Source: Magnetofaba australis IT-1
GTDB taxonomy: Bacteria > Pseudomonadota > Magnetococcia > Magnetococcales > Magnetococcaceae
Direction: 5' to 3'
DNA length: 64,000 nt
Assembly (NCBI RefSeq): GCF_002109495.1
Contig: NZ_LVJN01000016.1
Location: forward strand, 147,994-211,993
Shown here: positions 26,741 to 35,542 of the stretch, piece after piece
How positions within the stretch are numbered: position 1 is the stretch's first letter
How the letters are laid out: each line of letters opens with the position of its first letter
The notes under the pieces: model-generated
Seen by the model: only the letters and a program-made list of their open reading frames with translations
What the model was told of the DNA's origin: nothing
Database searches by the model: none
Program-made: the position numbers and the translations under genes

Positions 26741-27996
26741 TCCTTGGCGCCGGAGGCTTCATTGGCGCGAATCTGGTGGAAGCGATGATGGAAGCTGGCC
26801 ATTTGGTGCGGGTCGGCGGACGCAATCCACTGGCGCTGCAAAGACGCTTTGCAGAGTGTGACGCTGTGGCCATGGATCTGCTGGATCCCAAGCCACAGGC
26901 GTTTGCCGGAACCGACGTGGTGATCAACGCGGTCGGCGCACTCAGCGATGACGCCGAAGCGATGCGGCGTCTGCACCTGGAGGCGCCATGGGCGTGGATG
27001 CAGTCGGCGCAGCAAGAAGGGGTGCGGCGGTTTATCCAGATCTCCGCCACCGGCGCCATGAGCGATTCGCCACTCCCCTTCCTGCGGAGCAAAGGGGCGC
27101 TGGAGGAACGGGTGGCGCAACACGATTTCCGACTGGGGGAGATGGAGATCCTCATGGCGCGGCCCGATATCGTGCTGGGCGCAGGCGGCGCCAGCAGCGG
27201 AATGTTCTTGGGCTTGTCGACATTGCCGATTCATCCAAGCCTGCCGCCGACTCCGATAGCGCCGGTGGATGTGCGCGATCTGGCAGCAGCCATCGGCAAA
27301 CTGGTCGAGGCGACTAATCCGCCGCAACAGGTGGATATCACCGGGCCGTCTGAGATGAGCCTGAATGCGTTGCTGCAAATCCTGCGCAGCGCCATGGGCA
27401 AAGGGGAGGCGCGAATCCTCCCGATTCCCCCCATCCTGCGCAGCATGGGATTGAGCTATCTGCGTCGTATACAGGGCGCGCCCATCATCGACGATTCGTG
27501 GCCCATGCTGACCCAGGCGCACGGAGCGACCGCGCCGACCCAATGGCGTGGACAGCGCACCGCAGCGCAGAGCGCTGGCTGGATGCTGGGCGATGAATTC
27601 GCGCGCAATGGTGCGCGGCGATGGCCATGGATCGGAGTGGCGCGTCTGACGCTGGCGCTGACATGGCTGGCGGGTGGAGCGGCGTCTCTGATCAATTGGC
27701 CGACCAGTATGGCGATACTCGCAGACGCCCATATCACGGGAAGCATCGCGCAGGCGCTGATCATCGCCGGGGCGGGGTGGGATCTGCTGCTGGGAAGCGC
27801 GGTGGCGCTGGGCTGGCGGCGGCGTCTGACCACCCGCGCCCAGGTCGCCACCCTGCTGGGCTACAGCGTCATTCTCACCACGCTGCAACCGCAGTGGTGG
27901 CTGCACCCATTCGGACCGTTGGTGAAGAACCTACCCATGCTGTTGTTGATTGTGTTGCTGCCCCTATGCAGTCAGGAGAGAGGCCATGTTGAGTGA
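26728..27996 (+). CDS. NAD(P)-dependent SDR/epimerase-like protein fused to a DoxX-like membrane domain
   Basis: The 422-residue protein has an N-terminal atypical SDR Rossmann domain (RVLILGAGGFIGANLVEAM, later QISATGAMSDS), comparable to NDUFA9-like NAD-binding proteins. A C-terminal membrane domain of about 125 residues has four hydrophobic helices (LTLALTWLAGGAASLI onward) and resembles DoxX-like proteins. The fusion is known in other bacteria, and the substrate is unknown. It overlaps the preceding gene by 13 bases and the next start by 11 bases, supporting an operon. Confidence 0.85.
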   Translation: MRVLILGAGGFIGANLVEAMMEAGHLVRVGGRNPLALQRRFAECDAVAMDLLDPKPQAFAGTDVVINAVGALSDDAEAMRRLHLEAPWAWMQSAQQEGVRRFIQISATGAMSDSPLPFLRSKGALEERVAQHDFRLGEMEILMARPDIVLGAGGASSGMFLGLSTLPIHPSLPPTPIAPVDVRDLAAAIGKLVEATNPPQQVDITGPSEMSLNALLQILRSAMGKGEARILPIPPILRSMGLSYLRRIQGAPIIDDSWPMLTQAHGATAPTQWRGQRTAAQSAGWMLGDEFARNGARRWPWIGVARLTLALTWLAGGAASLINWPTSMAILADAHITGSIAQALIIAGAGWDLLLGSAVALGWRRRLTTRAQVATLLGYSVILTTLQPQWWLHPFGPLVKNLPMLLLIVLLPLCSQERGHVE

Positions 27997-28501
27997 GACA
28001 TTACGCTGGGCGCACATCCTGGGGGCTATCGTGCTGTTTGGGACTGGTTTGGGTACGGCGTTTCATGGCTGGCGCGGCAATCTCAACCCTGATGTGCGGG
28101 TCAAGGCGGCCATCAATGACCAGGTGGTGCTGGCCGATTGGCTCTTCACCACCCCAGCAGTCATCCTACAACCCATCACCGGCGTGTTGCTGGCGCGGGA
28201 GCTGGGGTGGTCGTTGACGGAGGGGTGGATTCTGCTCTCGGCGGCGCTCTACGTGTTGGCGGGGGCGTGTTGGTTGCCGGTGGTGTGGCTGCAACTGCGC
28301 ATGCGCAAATTGAGCGCAGCGGCGGCGCGGGAGGGGCGAGCGGTGGAGGCGGATTTTCGTCGCGCGTTCCGTCTCTGGTTCTGGCTCGGCTGGCCAGCGT
28401 TTGTGAGCATGACGGCCATCGTCTGGCTGATGGCCACGCGACCGGCGTGGGTTATCGTCACCGCAATCCAGAATTGTACAGAGTGCAAAATGTTTGCGTG
28501 A
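27986..28501 (+). CDS. DUF2269-like membrane protein with repeat-derived C-terminus
   Basis: The 171-residue protein has four membrane helices and the family-typical opening ETLRWAHILGAIVLFGTGLG. A CAGGAGAGAGGCC site precedes the ATG. The gene overlaps the SDR-DoxX gene, and proteins of this family often neighbour that type. The last 16 or so residues (VTAIQNCTECKMFA) are encoded by the left end of repeat copy 9, which also supplies the TGA stop. The native C-terminus has therefore probably been replaced. Confidence 0.85.
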   Translation: MLSETLRWAHILGAIVLFGTGLGTAFHGWRGNLNPDVRVKAAINDQVVLADWLFTTPAVILQPITGVLLARELGWSLTEGWILLSAALYVLAGACWLPVVWLQLRMRKLSAAAAREGRAVEADFRRAFRLWFWLGWPAFVSMTAIVWLMATRPAWVIVTAIQNCTECKMFA

Positions 28502-28686
28502 CACTGGTTGGTCTTGCGCTGACTATGAGACAAATTTCCAACGGAAATTTGGCGGGATTCTTAAGGGTCTGTGACCCTTAAGCGGGTGTGGGCGGAGCCC
28601 ACGATTTGGCCGTTGGGGAGCTCGAGGGCGCAGCCCTCGATATCTTTCAGAACCCATATGTGCACTTTTGAATGCGAGCGACTATA
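28453..28686 (+). repeat. Mosaic palindromic element, copy 9 (overlaps the end of a gene)
   Basis: The ends are TATCGTCACC and GAGCGACTATA. Leader CGCAATCCAGAATTGTACAG and head AATGTTTGCGTGACAC come first. A CAAATTTCC/GGAAATTTG hairpin, a CTTAAGGGTC/GACCCTTAAG hairpin, a GTGGGCGGAGCCCAC hairpin, the tail GAGGGCGCAGCCCTCGATAT and the CATATGTGCACTTTTGAATG right module follow. The first 49 bases are translated as the tail of the upstream gene. The stop of the convergent kinase gene lies eight bases beyond its right end. Confidence 0.88.
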
Positions 28687-28693
28687 ACTGACC

Positions 28694-31681
28694 CTAATCG
28701 GGCTGGCGACTGGCGCGCATTGCTTGTTGAATGGCGTCGATCAAGGTTTTCTTCTTGATGGGCTTGGTCAGGTGGGCGTCGCAACCGGCGGCGAGGCTCT
28801 TGGCCCGCTCGCTCTCCAAGGCGTGGGCGCTGAGGGCCAGAATCGGCAATGGCGCGCGCTGACGCTGGCGCTCCCATTGACGAATCGCCCCGGTGGCGGC
28901 GTAGCCATCCATGATCGGCATCTGGATGTCCATCAACACCAGATCGAACGGCCCCTTGCGCTGCAGCGTCTCCACCGCCTCCAGACCATGGCTCACCCCC
29001 ACCACCTCCCATGGGGTCTTCTGCAGATAGGCGCGGATGAGGAATTGGTTATCCTCGGAATCCTCCGCCAGCAGAATGCGCAGCGGCGTCATCTGCATGG
29101 GCTCCTGGGGTTCGGCAACCGCCGCCTCAGGATGACCAACGGGGGCTTCAGTGGGCGCCAGTGACAGGGTGATGCGGAAGGCGCTGCCCTCGGCCACGGC
29201 GCTCTCCACGTCGATGGCGCCGCCCATCATGGTCACCAGATTGCGCGAGATGGTCAGCCCCAACCCCGTGCCGCCGTAGCGCCGCGAGATGCTGGGGTCC
29301 TCCTGGGTGAACTTCTCGAACACTTGCTGCAGATGTTCCGGCGCGATGCCCACGCCGGTATCACGAATGGTGATCAGGAACAGGCTGCCTTCGGTGACGT
29401 AATCCACCTGCAACGCCACTTCGCCTTGATCGGTGAACTTGATGGCGTTGCCCAACAGATTGATCAACACCTGCCGCAACCGGCTCTCATCGCCCAGCAC
29501 CCAGGCGGGCAACTCCGGCTCAATCTCCACCACAAAGGCCAGCCCCTTCTCTTCGGCCTTTATGCGCATCATATCGCCCACCGCGTCAAACAGCGCAGCG
29601 GGTTGGAATGGCGCCATCTCCAGCTCCATGCCGCCCGCTTCGATGCGCGACAGGTCGAGAATATCGTTGATGATGGTGAGCAGATGCTCGCCCGCTTGAT
29701 GCACCACCCCCAGTTGACGCTGCTGATCGCTGGTCAGATGGCTCTCTTGCAGGAGGTCATTGGTGCCCAGCAGCACATTCAACGGGGTGCGGATCTCATG
29801 ACTCATGATGGCCAGAAACTCGCTCTTGGAGCGGTTGGCCGCTTCCGCCTGCGCGCGGGATTCGCGCAGCGCCTCTTCGGTGCGCCAGCGGGTCAGGAAT
29901 TTCTGCACCTCATTGGCCACCAGTTGCAGCTGTTCGGCGTCGGTCTCGTCGTAGGGCGTCTCCTTATTGCCCACGCCGATGATCATATGTACGCGCCCTT
30001 CCCCAATGACTGGCGCGCTCATGTGCCGCAGCACCTGAAAATGGCCGGCCGGATAGCCTTTGCGTGAGGGTTCGGTGGGGTAGTCGTTGTGGATCACCAC
30101 CCGACGCTGACGGAACGAGTCGGCCCAGATGCCCGCTTCGGAGATCGGGTAGTGATTGGCGTGCACGGCGGTGCAGAGCTTCAGGGCGGCGTCGTTCCAC
30201 ACCCCCAGGCGGATGCTCTCCTGATCCTCATTGACCGTATGCAGATAGCCGATCTCGCTATGGGTCACCGCCACGGCGATATCCAACGAGCGTTTACTGA
30301 GCTCTTTTTCGCTGAGTTTGTGCGCGGCGCGGTTGAGCTCCAGCAGCAGTTGCATGCGCTTGGCGTTGATGCGACGGACCGCCTCCTGCTGTTTGCGCTC
30401 GCTGATGTCGTGGGCCACGGCCACAAAGCAGGGCGCGCCCGGTTCGGGGTGCACGTATTGCAGATACAACTCGACGGGGATCAACGCGCCGTTGCGATGC
30501 TGATGCACGGTCTCGAACACATGGTTGCTCACCTCCCCGGAGAGCAACGGGGCCAGAAGCTGGCGGAAACTGATCTCGTCAAATTCCGGCTTGATGTCCA
30601 GCGGCGTCATATTGAGCAGCGCATTGGCGTCGTATCCCACCTGCGCCATGGCGCCGTTATTGGCGTAGATAAAGCGCAGCGACTCCGGTTCGAACATGAA
30701 CACGCAGTCGAGGGTGCGATCCAGAGTGGATTTGAAGCTGGCCAGGGTCTCTTCGGCATGGCGGCGCTCGGCCACCTCCCGTTGCAGCGAGTCAGTGCGC
30801 TCGCGCACGCGGGACTCCAACTGGCGATTGAGTTTGCGCAAATTGATATTGCGCAGGATCATGCCCACGGCGATGACCAGGGCCAGGATGGCGGCAAAGC
30901 CCCAGGAGAGGCGCTTGATGGTCCAAAACGGTTTGGGTTTGCCGTGCCACTTCTCATAAATCTGGCGGTAGCGGTCCGATTGCAGAAAACGTCCCAGAGC
31001 AGCATCCAGCCGTTTGGCCAACTCCGGGCTATCCTTGCGCACGCGAATGGCGCGTTTGATCTCCTGCAGGGGTTTGCCAAAGGCGGCGACATGCTCTTCC
31101 AGCCCCGACTCCATCAACATGCGCTGCGCCGTATGCTGCGGAAAGATCCATACGTCCACCGCGCCGGAGAGCAGCGCAAACAGCGCCTCTTCATTGGTGT
31201 TGACCACATGCAGCAGCTCAGCAGGGTGATCCTGCATCAGGGTGACGCCGACGTTATCGCGGCGCACCACGACTTTGCGTTCGCGCAGATCGGCCAGCTT
31301 AGTCAAGTCGTAGGACGTGGCGCGTTTGAATGCGCGAATGGAGAAGGTCTCAATGGGGCGGGTAAAGATCGACTTTTCCATCCGCTTCGGGGTGATGCCG
31401 GAGTTGGGAACCACTTGGCCTTCGCCAGCATGCAGCGCGTTCACCACGTCGGGGAAGGAGTCCTTCACCACATAGCGCACCTGCAAACCGGCCATTTCGG
31501 CCACGGTGTCGAACACATCGATGGCGAAGCCGCTGGGTTTGCCGCTGTCGTTGAGTTGGTATTGCGGCGGGAAGTATTTGGGAACCAGCGCGGTGATGGT
31601 TTCCGCCGCCGCTTGAGAGATGGGCGTCAGAACGCAGAACAGCGCCAGGGCGATGCAGATGCGTATATACGCTTTACACAT
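28694..31681 (-). CDS. BvgS-like hybrid sensor kinase (periplasmic SBP3, PAS, GAF, HisKA, receiver)
   Basis: The 995-residue kinase has a signal peptide (MCKAYIRICIALALF..). A family 3 solute-binding periplasmic domain (about 30-250) has KPSGFAIDVFDTVAEMAGL, and a transmembrane helix lies at about 265-285. A PAS domain (about 325-430) and a GAF domain (about 435-595) follow. HisKA has its acceptor His in IMSHEIRTPLNVLLG (about 625), and the ATPase domain has GNAIKFTDQGEV. The C-terminal receiver has its phospho-Asp in LVLMDIQMPIMDG (about 916). The start at 31681 gives the signal peptide. The frame runs 46 residues further up without a ribosome binding site. The receiver resembles that of the kinase at 12202 (LTKPIKKK versus VTKPIKKA). 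Confidence 0.93.
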   Translation of the reverse strand: MCKAYIRICIALALFCVLTPISQAAAETITALVPKYFPPQYQLNDSGKPSGFAIDVFDTVAEMAGLQVRYVVKDSFPDVVNALHAGEGQVVPNSGITPKRMEKSIFTRPIETFSIRAFKRATSYDLTKLADLRERKVVVRRDNVGVTLMQDHPAELLHVVNTNEEALFALLSGAVDVWIFPQHTAQRMLMESGLEEHVAAFGKPLQEIKRAIRVRKDSPELAKRLDAALGRFLQSDRYRQIYEKWHGKPKPFWTIKRLSWGFAAILALVIAVGMILRNINLRKLNRQLESRVRERTDSLQREVAERRHAEETLASFKSTLDRTLDCVFMFEPESLRFIYANNGAMAQVGYDANALLNMTPLDIKPEFDEISFRQLLAPLLSGEVSNHVFETVHQHRNGALIPVELYLQYVHPEPGAPCFVAVAHDISERKQQEAVRRINAKRMQLLLELNRAAHKLSEKELSKRSLDIAVAVTHSEIGYLHTVNEDQESIRLGVWNDAALKLCTAVHANHYPISEAGIWADSFRQRRVVIHNDYPTEPSRKGYPAGHFQVLRHMSAPVIGEGRVHMIIGVGNKETPYDETDAEQLQLVANEVQKFLTRWRTEEALRESRAQAEAANRSKSEFLAIMSHEIRTPLNVLLGTNDLLQESHLTSDQQRQLGVVHQAGEHLLTIINDILDLSRIEAGGMELEMAPFQPAALFDAVGDMMRIKAEEKGLAFVVEIEPELPAWVLGDESRLRQVLINLLGNAIKFTDQGEVALQVDYVTEGSLFLITIRDTGVGIAPEHLQQVFEKFTQEDPSISRRYGGTGLGLTISRNLVTMMGGAIDVESAVAEGSAFRITLSLAPTEAPVGHPEAAVAEPQEPMQMTPLRILLAEDSEDNQFLIRAYLQKTPWEVVGVSHGLEAVETLQRKGPFDLVLMDIQMPIMDGYAATGAIRQWERQRQRAPLPILALSAHALESERAKSLAAGCDAHLTKPIKKKTLIDAIQQAMRASRQPD

Positions 31682-32044
31682 GACGTTTCTCAAATCTCTG
31701 CGCTTGGCGTGGGAATCGGAACATGGAATAGACGCCGAGCAAAGGGATGACCCAATCGCCAACAGACTATTGCGATTGCGCGCGAACAGGGTTGGCGAAA
31801 ATCTGGAATGATTTAGCAAGAATTGGGCTTTTAGAACACTTGGGAAACTCTGTACAGCGCACGCTACAATGCGTGGCGTTTTTCTGGCGCTGCAATCACT
31901 GTCTGACTTCAGAATGAAAATCCACTAGATAATATGGAGAATTATAAAACCAGGATAGGGCGCACGCCACTGAAATATGACAAGTCGAGGCAGGATATTG
32001 GGCGTGGTATATGGCTGGAATTGAATGCAGTGACGTGAGGAACA

Positions 32045-32078
32045 CAGCGCGCCCGGCAAAAGGTTGCCGGGCGCGCTG
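32045..32078 (-). terminator. Strong hairpin downstream of glyA
   Basis: A perfect 15-base stem CAGCGCGCCCGGCAA / TTGCCGGGCGCGCTG has an AAGG loop and starts five bases past the glyA stop. No T-run follows on the minus strand, so it may act in RNA stability or in factor-assisted termination. Confidence 0.55.
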
Positions 32079-32083
32079 CGGAA

Positions 32084-33355
32084 TTACAGATTCGGATAGA
32101 GCGGGAACTGCTCGCACAGGGCGTCCACCTGCTGGTGGATCTCCGCTTCAATGGCCGCATCGCCTTCGCCGCCGGTGGCGTCCACCGCATCGACGATCTT
32201 GACGATCATCTGACCCACGGCGCGGAACTGCTCCTCTTTGAAGCCGCGGGTGGTGGCCGCCGGGGCGCCCAGGCGGATGCCCGAGGTGATGAAGGGGCTG
32301 CGCGGATCATTGGGGATGGCGTTCTTGTTACAGGTCAGACCGGCGCGCTCCAGGGCGTGCTCGGTGGCCTTGCCGGTGATGTCGCGGCTGGTCAGGTCCA
32401 CCAGCATCAGGTGGTTGTCGGTGCCGCCGGAGACGATGCGCAGACCGCCCTCAACCAGGGTGGCGGCCAGCACGGTGGCGTTGGCTTTGACCTGCTGGAT
32501 GTACTGTTTGAAATCCGGTTGCAGCGCCTCTTTGAAGGCCACCGCCTTGGCGGCGATGACATGCATCAACGGGCCGCCCTGGATGCCGGGGAAAATCTTG
32601 GAGTTGATCTTCTTGGCCAGATCTTCGCGGTTGGTGAGGATCAGGCCGCCGCGGGGGCCGCGCAGGGTTTTGTGGGTGGTGGAGGTGACGATGTCGGCGA
32701 TGCCGATGGGGCTGGGGTGTTCGCCCACCGCCACCAGACCGGCGAAGTGGGCCATGTCCACCACCAGATCGGCGCCCACTTCATCGGCGATTTCACGGAA
32801 TTTGGGGAAGTCGATGACGCGGCTATAGGCCGAGGCCCCGGCGACGATGATGCGCGGTTTGTGTTCACGGGCCAGTTGGGCCACCTGATCATAATCGATG
32901 GTTTCGGTCTCGGGGTTGAGGCCGTACTGCACCGCATTGAACACTTGGCCGGAGAAGTTGACGGTGGCGCCATGGGTGAGGTGACCGCCGTGGGCCAGGG
33001 ACATGCCCAGAATGGTGTCGCCCGCCTTGCCCAGGGCCAGATAGGCGGCCATGTTGGCTTGGGAGCCGGAGTGGGGCTGCACGTTGGCGTAGTTGCAGCC
33101 GAACAGCTCCTTAACCCGGCTGATGGCCAGATCTTCGGCCACGTCCACGTGTTTGCAGCCGCCGTAGTAGCGCTTGTGGGGGTAGCCTTCGGCGTATTTG
33201 TTGGTCAGCACGCTGCCTTGCGCCTGCATCACCGCCTGGCTGACGATGTTTTCCGAGGCGATGAGTTCGATCTCGTGCTTTTGGCGACCGAGTTCGGCGT
33301 CGATGGCGGCTTGGATTTCGGGGTCGAACTGGCTCAGATCGGTGGGCTGGCTCAT
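32084..33355 (-). CDS. glyA: Serine hydroxymethyltransferase
   Basis: GlyA interconverts serine and glycine while loading one-carbon units on tetrahydrofolate. The 423-residue PLP enzyme shows [29 protein letters not shown] (PLP Lys in TTHKT), [13 protein letters not shown] and the C-terminal [15 protein letters not shown]. The start at 33355 (MSQPTD) follows an AAAGGA site. Eight extra in-frame codons upstream are not used. rpiB lies upstream on the same strand, separated by a repeat copy. Function connects to folD at 40.8 kb. Confidence 0.97.
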   Translation of the reverse strand: MSQPTDLSQFDPEIQAAIDAELGRQKHEIELIASENIVSQAVMQAQGSVLTNKYAEGYPHKRYYGGCKHVDVAEDLAISRVKELFGCNYANVQPHSGSQANMAAYLALGKAGDTILGMSLAHGGHLTHGATVNFSGQVFNAVQYGLNPETETIDYDQVAQLAREHKPRIIVAGASAYSRVIDFPKFREIADEVGADLVVDMAHFAGLVAVGEHPSPIGIADIVTSTTHKTLRGPRGGLILTNREDLAKKINSKIFPGIQGGPLMHVIAAKAVAFKEALQPDFKQYIQQVKANATVLAATLVEGGLRIVSGGTDNHLMLVDLTSRDITGKATEHALERAGLTCNKNAIPNDPRSPFITSGIRLGAPAATTRGFKEEQFRAVGQMIVKIVDAVDATGGEGDAAIEAEIHQQVDALCEQFPLYPNL

Positions 33356-33435
33356 GGCGGTCGTCCTTTTGGTAAACAAACGCTCAGTGGCGTCTCACGT
33401 GCGCAATTGTGCGTCATACGCTGGGGCGTAAAATT

Positions 33436-33570
33436 GGAAAATCCCGACATTTATGGCGGGATTTTTCGGGGTCTGGGGTCCGCGACCCCAGCGGGTGCAG
33501 GGCGGCGCCCTGCTGGGTCCAGGGCAAAGCCCTGGTGGGGTTTGGGGCAACGCCCCAATATCTTTCATCT
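33436..33570 (+). repeat. Mosaic palindromic element, short variant
   Basis: It starts with an AAAATCCCG/CGGGATTTT hairpin instead of the usual head. CTGGGGTCCGCGACCCCAG, CAGGGCGGCGCCCTG, CCAGGGCAAAGCCCTGG and TGGGGCAACGCCCCA hairpins follow, ending in ATATCTTTCAT. It occupies the gap between rpiB and glyA. Confidence 0.75.
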
Positions 33571-33586
33571 TGCCAAAGATTGAGAA

Positions 33587-34042
33587 TCAGCGTTTCAAGT
33601 ACTCCGCCGCATTGGACTCAATCTTATCCAACCGGCGCTGGTGACGGGCGCCTTCGAATTCGGTCTCCAACCACACACGGACGATACCCTCGGCCACATT
33701 GGGGCCGGTGGTGCGTCCGCCCAGCACCAGCACGTTGGCGTCGTTGTGCTGACGGCACAGGCGCGCGCCATATTCATCGTGCACCAAGGCGGCGCGGATG
33801 CCCGGATAGCGATTGGCGGCGATGCTGATGCCGATGCCGGTGCCGCACAGCAGCACGGCGCGCTCGCCGTCGCCGTTGAGAACGCCCTGACACGCCTTGG
33901 CGGCGTAGTCGGGATAGTCCACCGAATCGGGGCCGTCGACGCCGAGGTTGACCACCTCCACGCCGGGGGCGGCCTGCAACTGGGCCAGGACTTTATCCTT
34001 CAACTCAAAAGCGCCGTGATCACAAGCAACCAGAATGCGCAT
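33587..34042 (-). CDS. rpiB: Ribose 5-phosphate isomerase B
   Basis: RpiB interconverts ribose 5-phosphate and ribulose 5-phosphate. The 151-residue protein has the LacAB/RpiB signatures VACDHGAFELKD, VDYPDYA, VLLCGTGIGISIAANR and RAALVHDEYGARLCRQHNDANVL, with the catalytic Cys in the CGTGIG loop. The start at 34042 follows an AGGAGG site, and ten further in-frame residues upstream are rejected. The rpiB-glyA order is common in Alphaproteobacteria. Confidence 0.95.
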   Translation of the reverse strand: MRILVACDHGAFELKDKVLAQLQAAPGVEVVNLGVDGPDSVDYPDYAAKACQGVLNGDGERAVLLCGTGIGISIAANRYPGIRAALVHDEYGARLCRQHNDANVLVLGGRTTGPNVAEGIVRVWLETEFEGARHQRRLDKIESNAAEYLKR

Positions 34043-34288
34043 GGCGGCCTCCTGTCTGGGGGCGGAACGCACAGCGCCCGGCCGTTGGGGGGAATCAAGG
34101 AGGCGAATATTCTAGGGGAAAGCGCGGTTGGAAGCAATCATTGGTTGGCGGATGCGCAACAAGCGCCCACGCGGGGATGACGCACAGCGTTGGAAAACAG
34201 GTTTCGCATACCCCGTTGCCCTGTAAACAGTGGTAATATTGTGGCCAATATTTCGGTGTTCCAGGCGGTTCTTGGATGGGAAATTCTG

Positions 34289-35263
34289 ATGATCTCACGA
34301 TTGCTGCGCGGTGGAATAGTTGTGGCGGCCTTGACTTTGGCCGGGTGTGGTGGCGATGGGCCGATCGGTGATGCGCCTCTGCAAGGCTATGTGGAGGGCG
34401 ATTACGTCCGTCTGGCCGCGCCCTTGGCGGGGGAGCTGACCACCCTGTCGGCGCAGCGCGGGGCGACCATTGAAGCGGGCGCGACGGCGTTTGCACTGGA
34501 GCGCGCCAGCGAAACCGCCCAGCGTGATGAGGCCGCCGGGCGACTGCGCGCGGCGCAGGCGCAGTTGGCCGACTTGCAGTCGGGTCAACGCGCCGAAGAG
34601 TTGAAAGTGATTCGCGCGCAACTGGCCCAGGCGGAAGCCTCACGGCGACTCTCCTCCATCGAGCTGGACCGGGTGGCCAAGCTGGTGCGCGACAAAACGC
34701 TCTCCCAAGAGCGGCTGGATTCGGCGCGGGCCGAGGATGATGTCAATCGCGGCCATGTGGCGGAGTTGCTGGCGCGTCTGCGCGTGGCCGAACTCAGCGC
34801 GCGGCCCGACGCCATCGCCGCCGCCGAAGCCAATGTGGCGGCGGCGCAAGCGGCTCTGCGGCAGGCGCAGTGGCGGGTGGATCAGAAAAGCGTCGCCACA
34901 GCACAAGGCGGGTTGGTGGAGCAGACCTACTATGAACCCGGCGAGTGGGTGGCGGCGGGTCAGCCGGTGGTGAGCATCCTGCCGCCGGAGAACCGCAAGG
35001 CGCGCTTCTTCATCCCGGAACCGTTATTGGGTGGCGTGCAGGTGGGGGCGAAAGTGCGCCTGGGCTGTGACGGCTGCGGCGCGCCCATTGCCGCCACCAT
35101 CGTCTATATCTCGCCGGAAGCCGAATACACCCCGCCGGTGATCTACAGTCAGGAGACCCGCGACAAGCTGGTGATCATGGCCGAAGCCAAGCCCGATCCG
35201 GCGGATGCGGTGAAGCTCACAGTGGGGCAGCCGTTGGATGTGTGGTTGGGGGAGACGCCTTAG
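34289..35263 (+). CDS. HlyD-family periplasmic adaptor lipoprotein of an ABC exporter
   Basis: The 324-residue membrane-fusion protein has a lipoprotein signal peptide (RGGIVVAALTLAGC, lipobox LAGC). A biotinyl-lipoyl-like half motif (LAAPLAGELTTLSAQRGATI), a long alpha-hairpin coiled coil (residues about 70-200) and a beta-barrel domain follow. It resembles the YbhG type of adaptor. The ATPase and permease genes follow on the same strand, interrupted only by repeat copy 10. The start at 34289 is chosen from the lipoprotein signal. The frame extends 33 residues upstream. Confidence 0.87.
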   Translation: MISRLLRGGIVVAALTLAGCGGDGPIGDAPLQGYVEGDYVRLAAPLAGELTTLSAQRGATIEAGATAFALERASETAQRDEAAGRLRAAQAQLADLQSGQRAEELKVIRAQLAQAEASRRLSSIELDRVAKLVRDKTLSQERLDSARAEDDVNRGHVAELLARLRVAELSARPDAIAAAEANVAAAQAALRQAQWRVDQKSVATAQGGLVEQTYYEPGEWVAAGQPVVSILPPENRKARFFIPEPLLGGVQVGAKVRLGCDGCGAPIAATIVYISPEAEYTPPVIYSQETRDKLVIMAEAKPDPADAVKLTVGQPLDVWLGETP

Positions 35264-35278
35264 GCGGCGGAAAAGTTT

Positions 35279-35520
35279 GGATGATGAAAGATATCGAGGG
35301 CTGCGCCCTCGAGCTCCCAAAGTCCAAACCTTGGGGCTTTGCCCCAAACCCCATGAGGGCGCTGCCGGGGGCCCGCCAGGGCTTTGCCCTGGACCCAGCA
35401 GGGCGCCGCCCTGCACCCGCTGGGGGCGCAGCCCCCAGGCCCCGCCGCCGACCAGTCGGCGGCCAATAGTGAGCGCAAGCTCAGACTACGTCACGCAAAC
35501 ATTGGCCGTTTTGTACAGTT
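35279..35520 (-). repeat. Mosaic palindromic element, copy 10 (minus orientation, inside an ABC operon)
   Basis: Read plus-wise it has the inverted tail GATATCGAGGGC, then hairpins TTGGGGCTTTGCCCCAA, CCAGGGCTTTGCCCTGG, CAGGGCGCCGCCCTG, CTGGGGGCGCAGCCCCCAG and CCGCCGACCAGTCGGCGG. The inverted head TACGTCACGCAAACATTGG follows. It fills the gap between the adaptor and ATPase genes. Its frame is open, which makes the ATPase gene look 53 codons longer than it is. Confidence 0.85.
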
Positions 35521-35542
35521 CTGGTTTCTTTGGAGCCTGTTT

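Noticed and set aside
30089..31750. 553-codon plus-strand frame opposite the BvgS-like kinase
   Set aside because: Composition is typical of an antisense shadow (many His, Gln, Gly). The kinase domains on the minus strand are certain.
31820..32044. tRNA or small RNA in the gap upstream of the BvgS-like kinase
   Set aside because: No cloverleaf, no GTTCRANYC-like arm and no CCA end were found. Nothing supportable was seen.
35384..35542. Extended N-terminus of the ABC ATPase
   Set aside because: The 53 extra codons are translated repeat DNA. The internal ATG at 35543 has a GGAG site and the normal family start.
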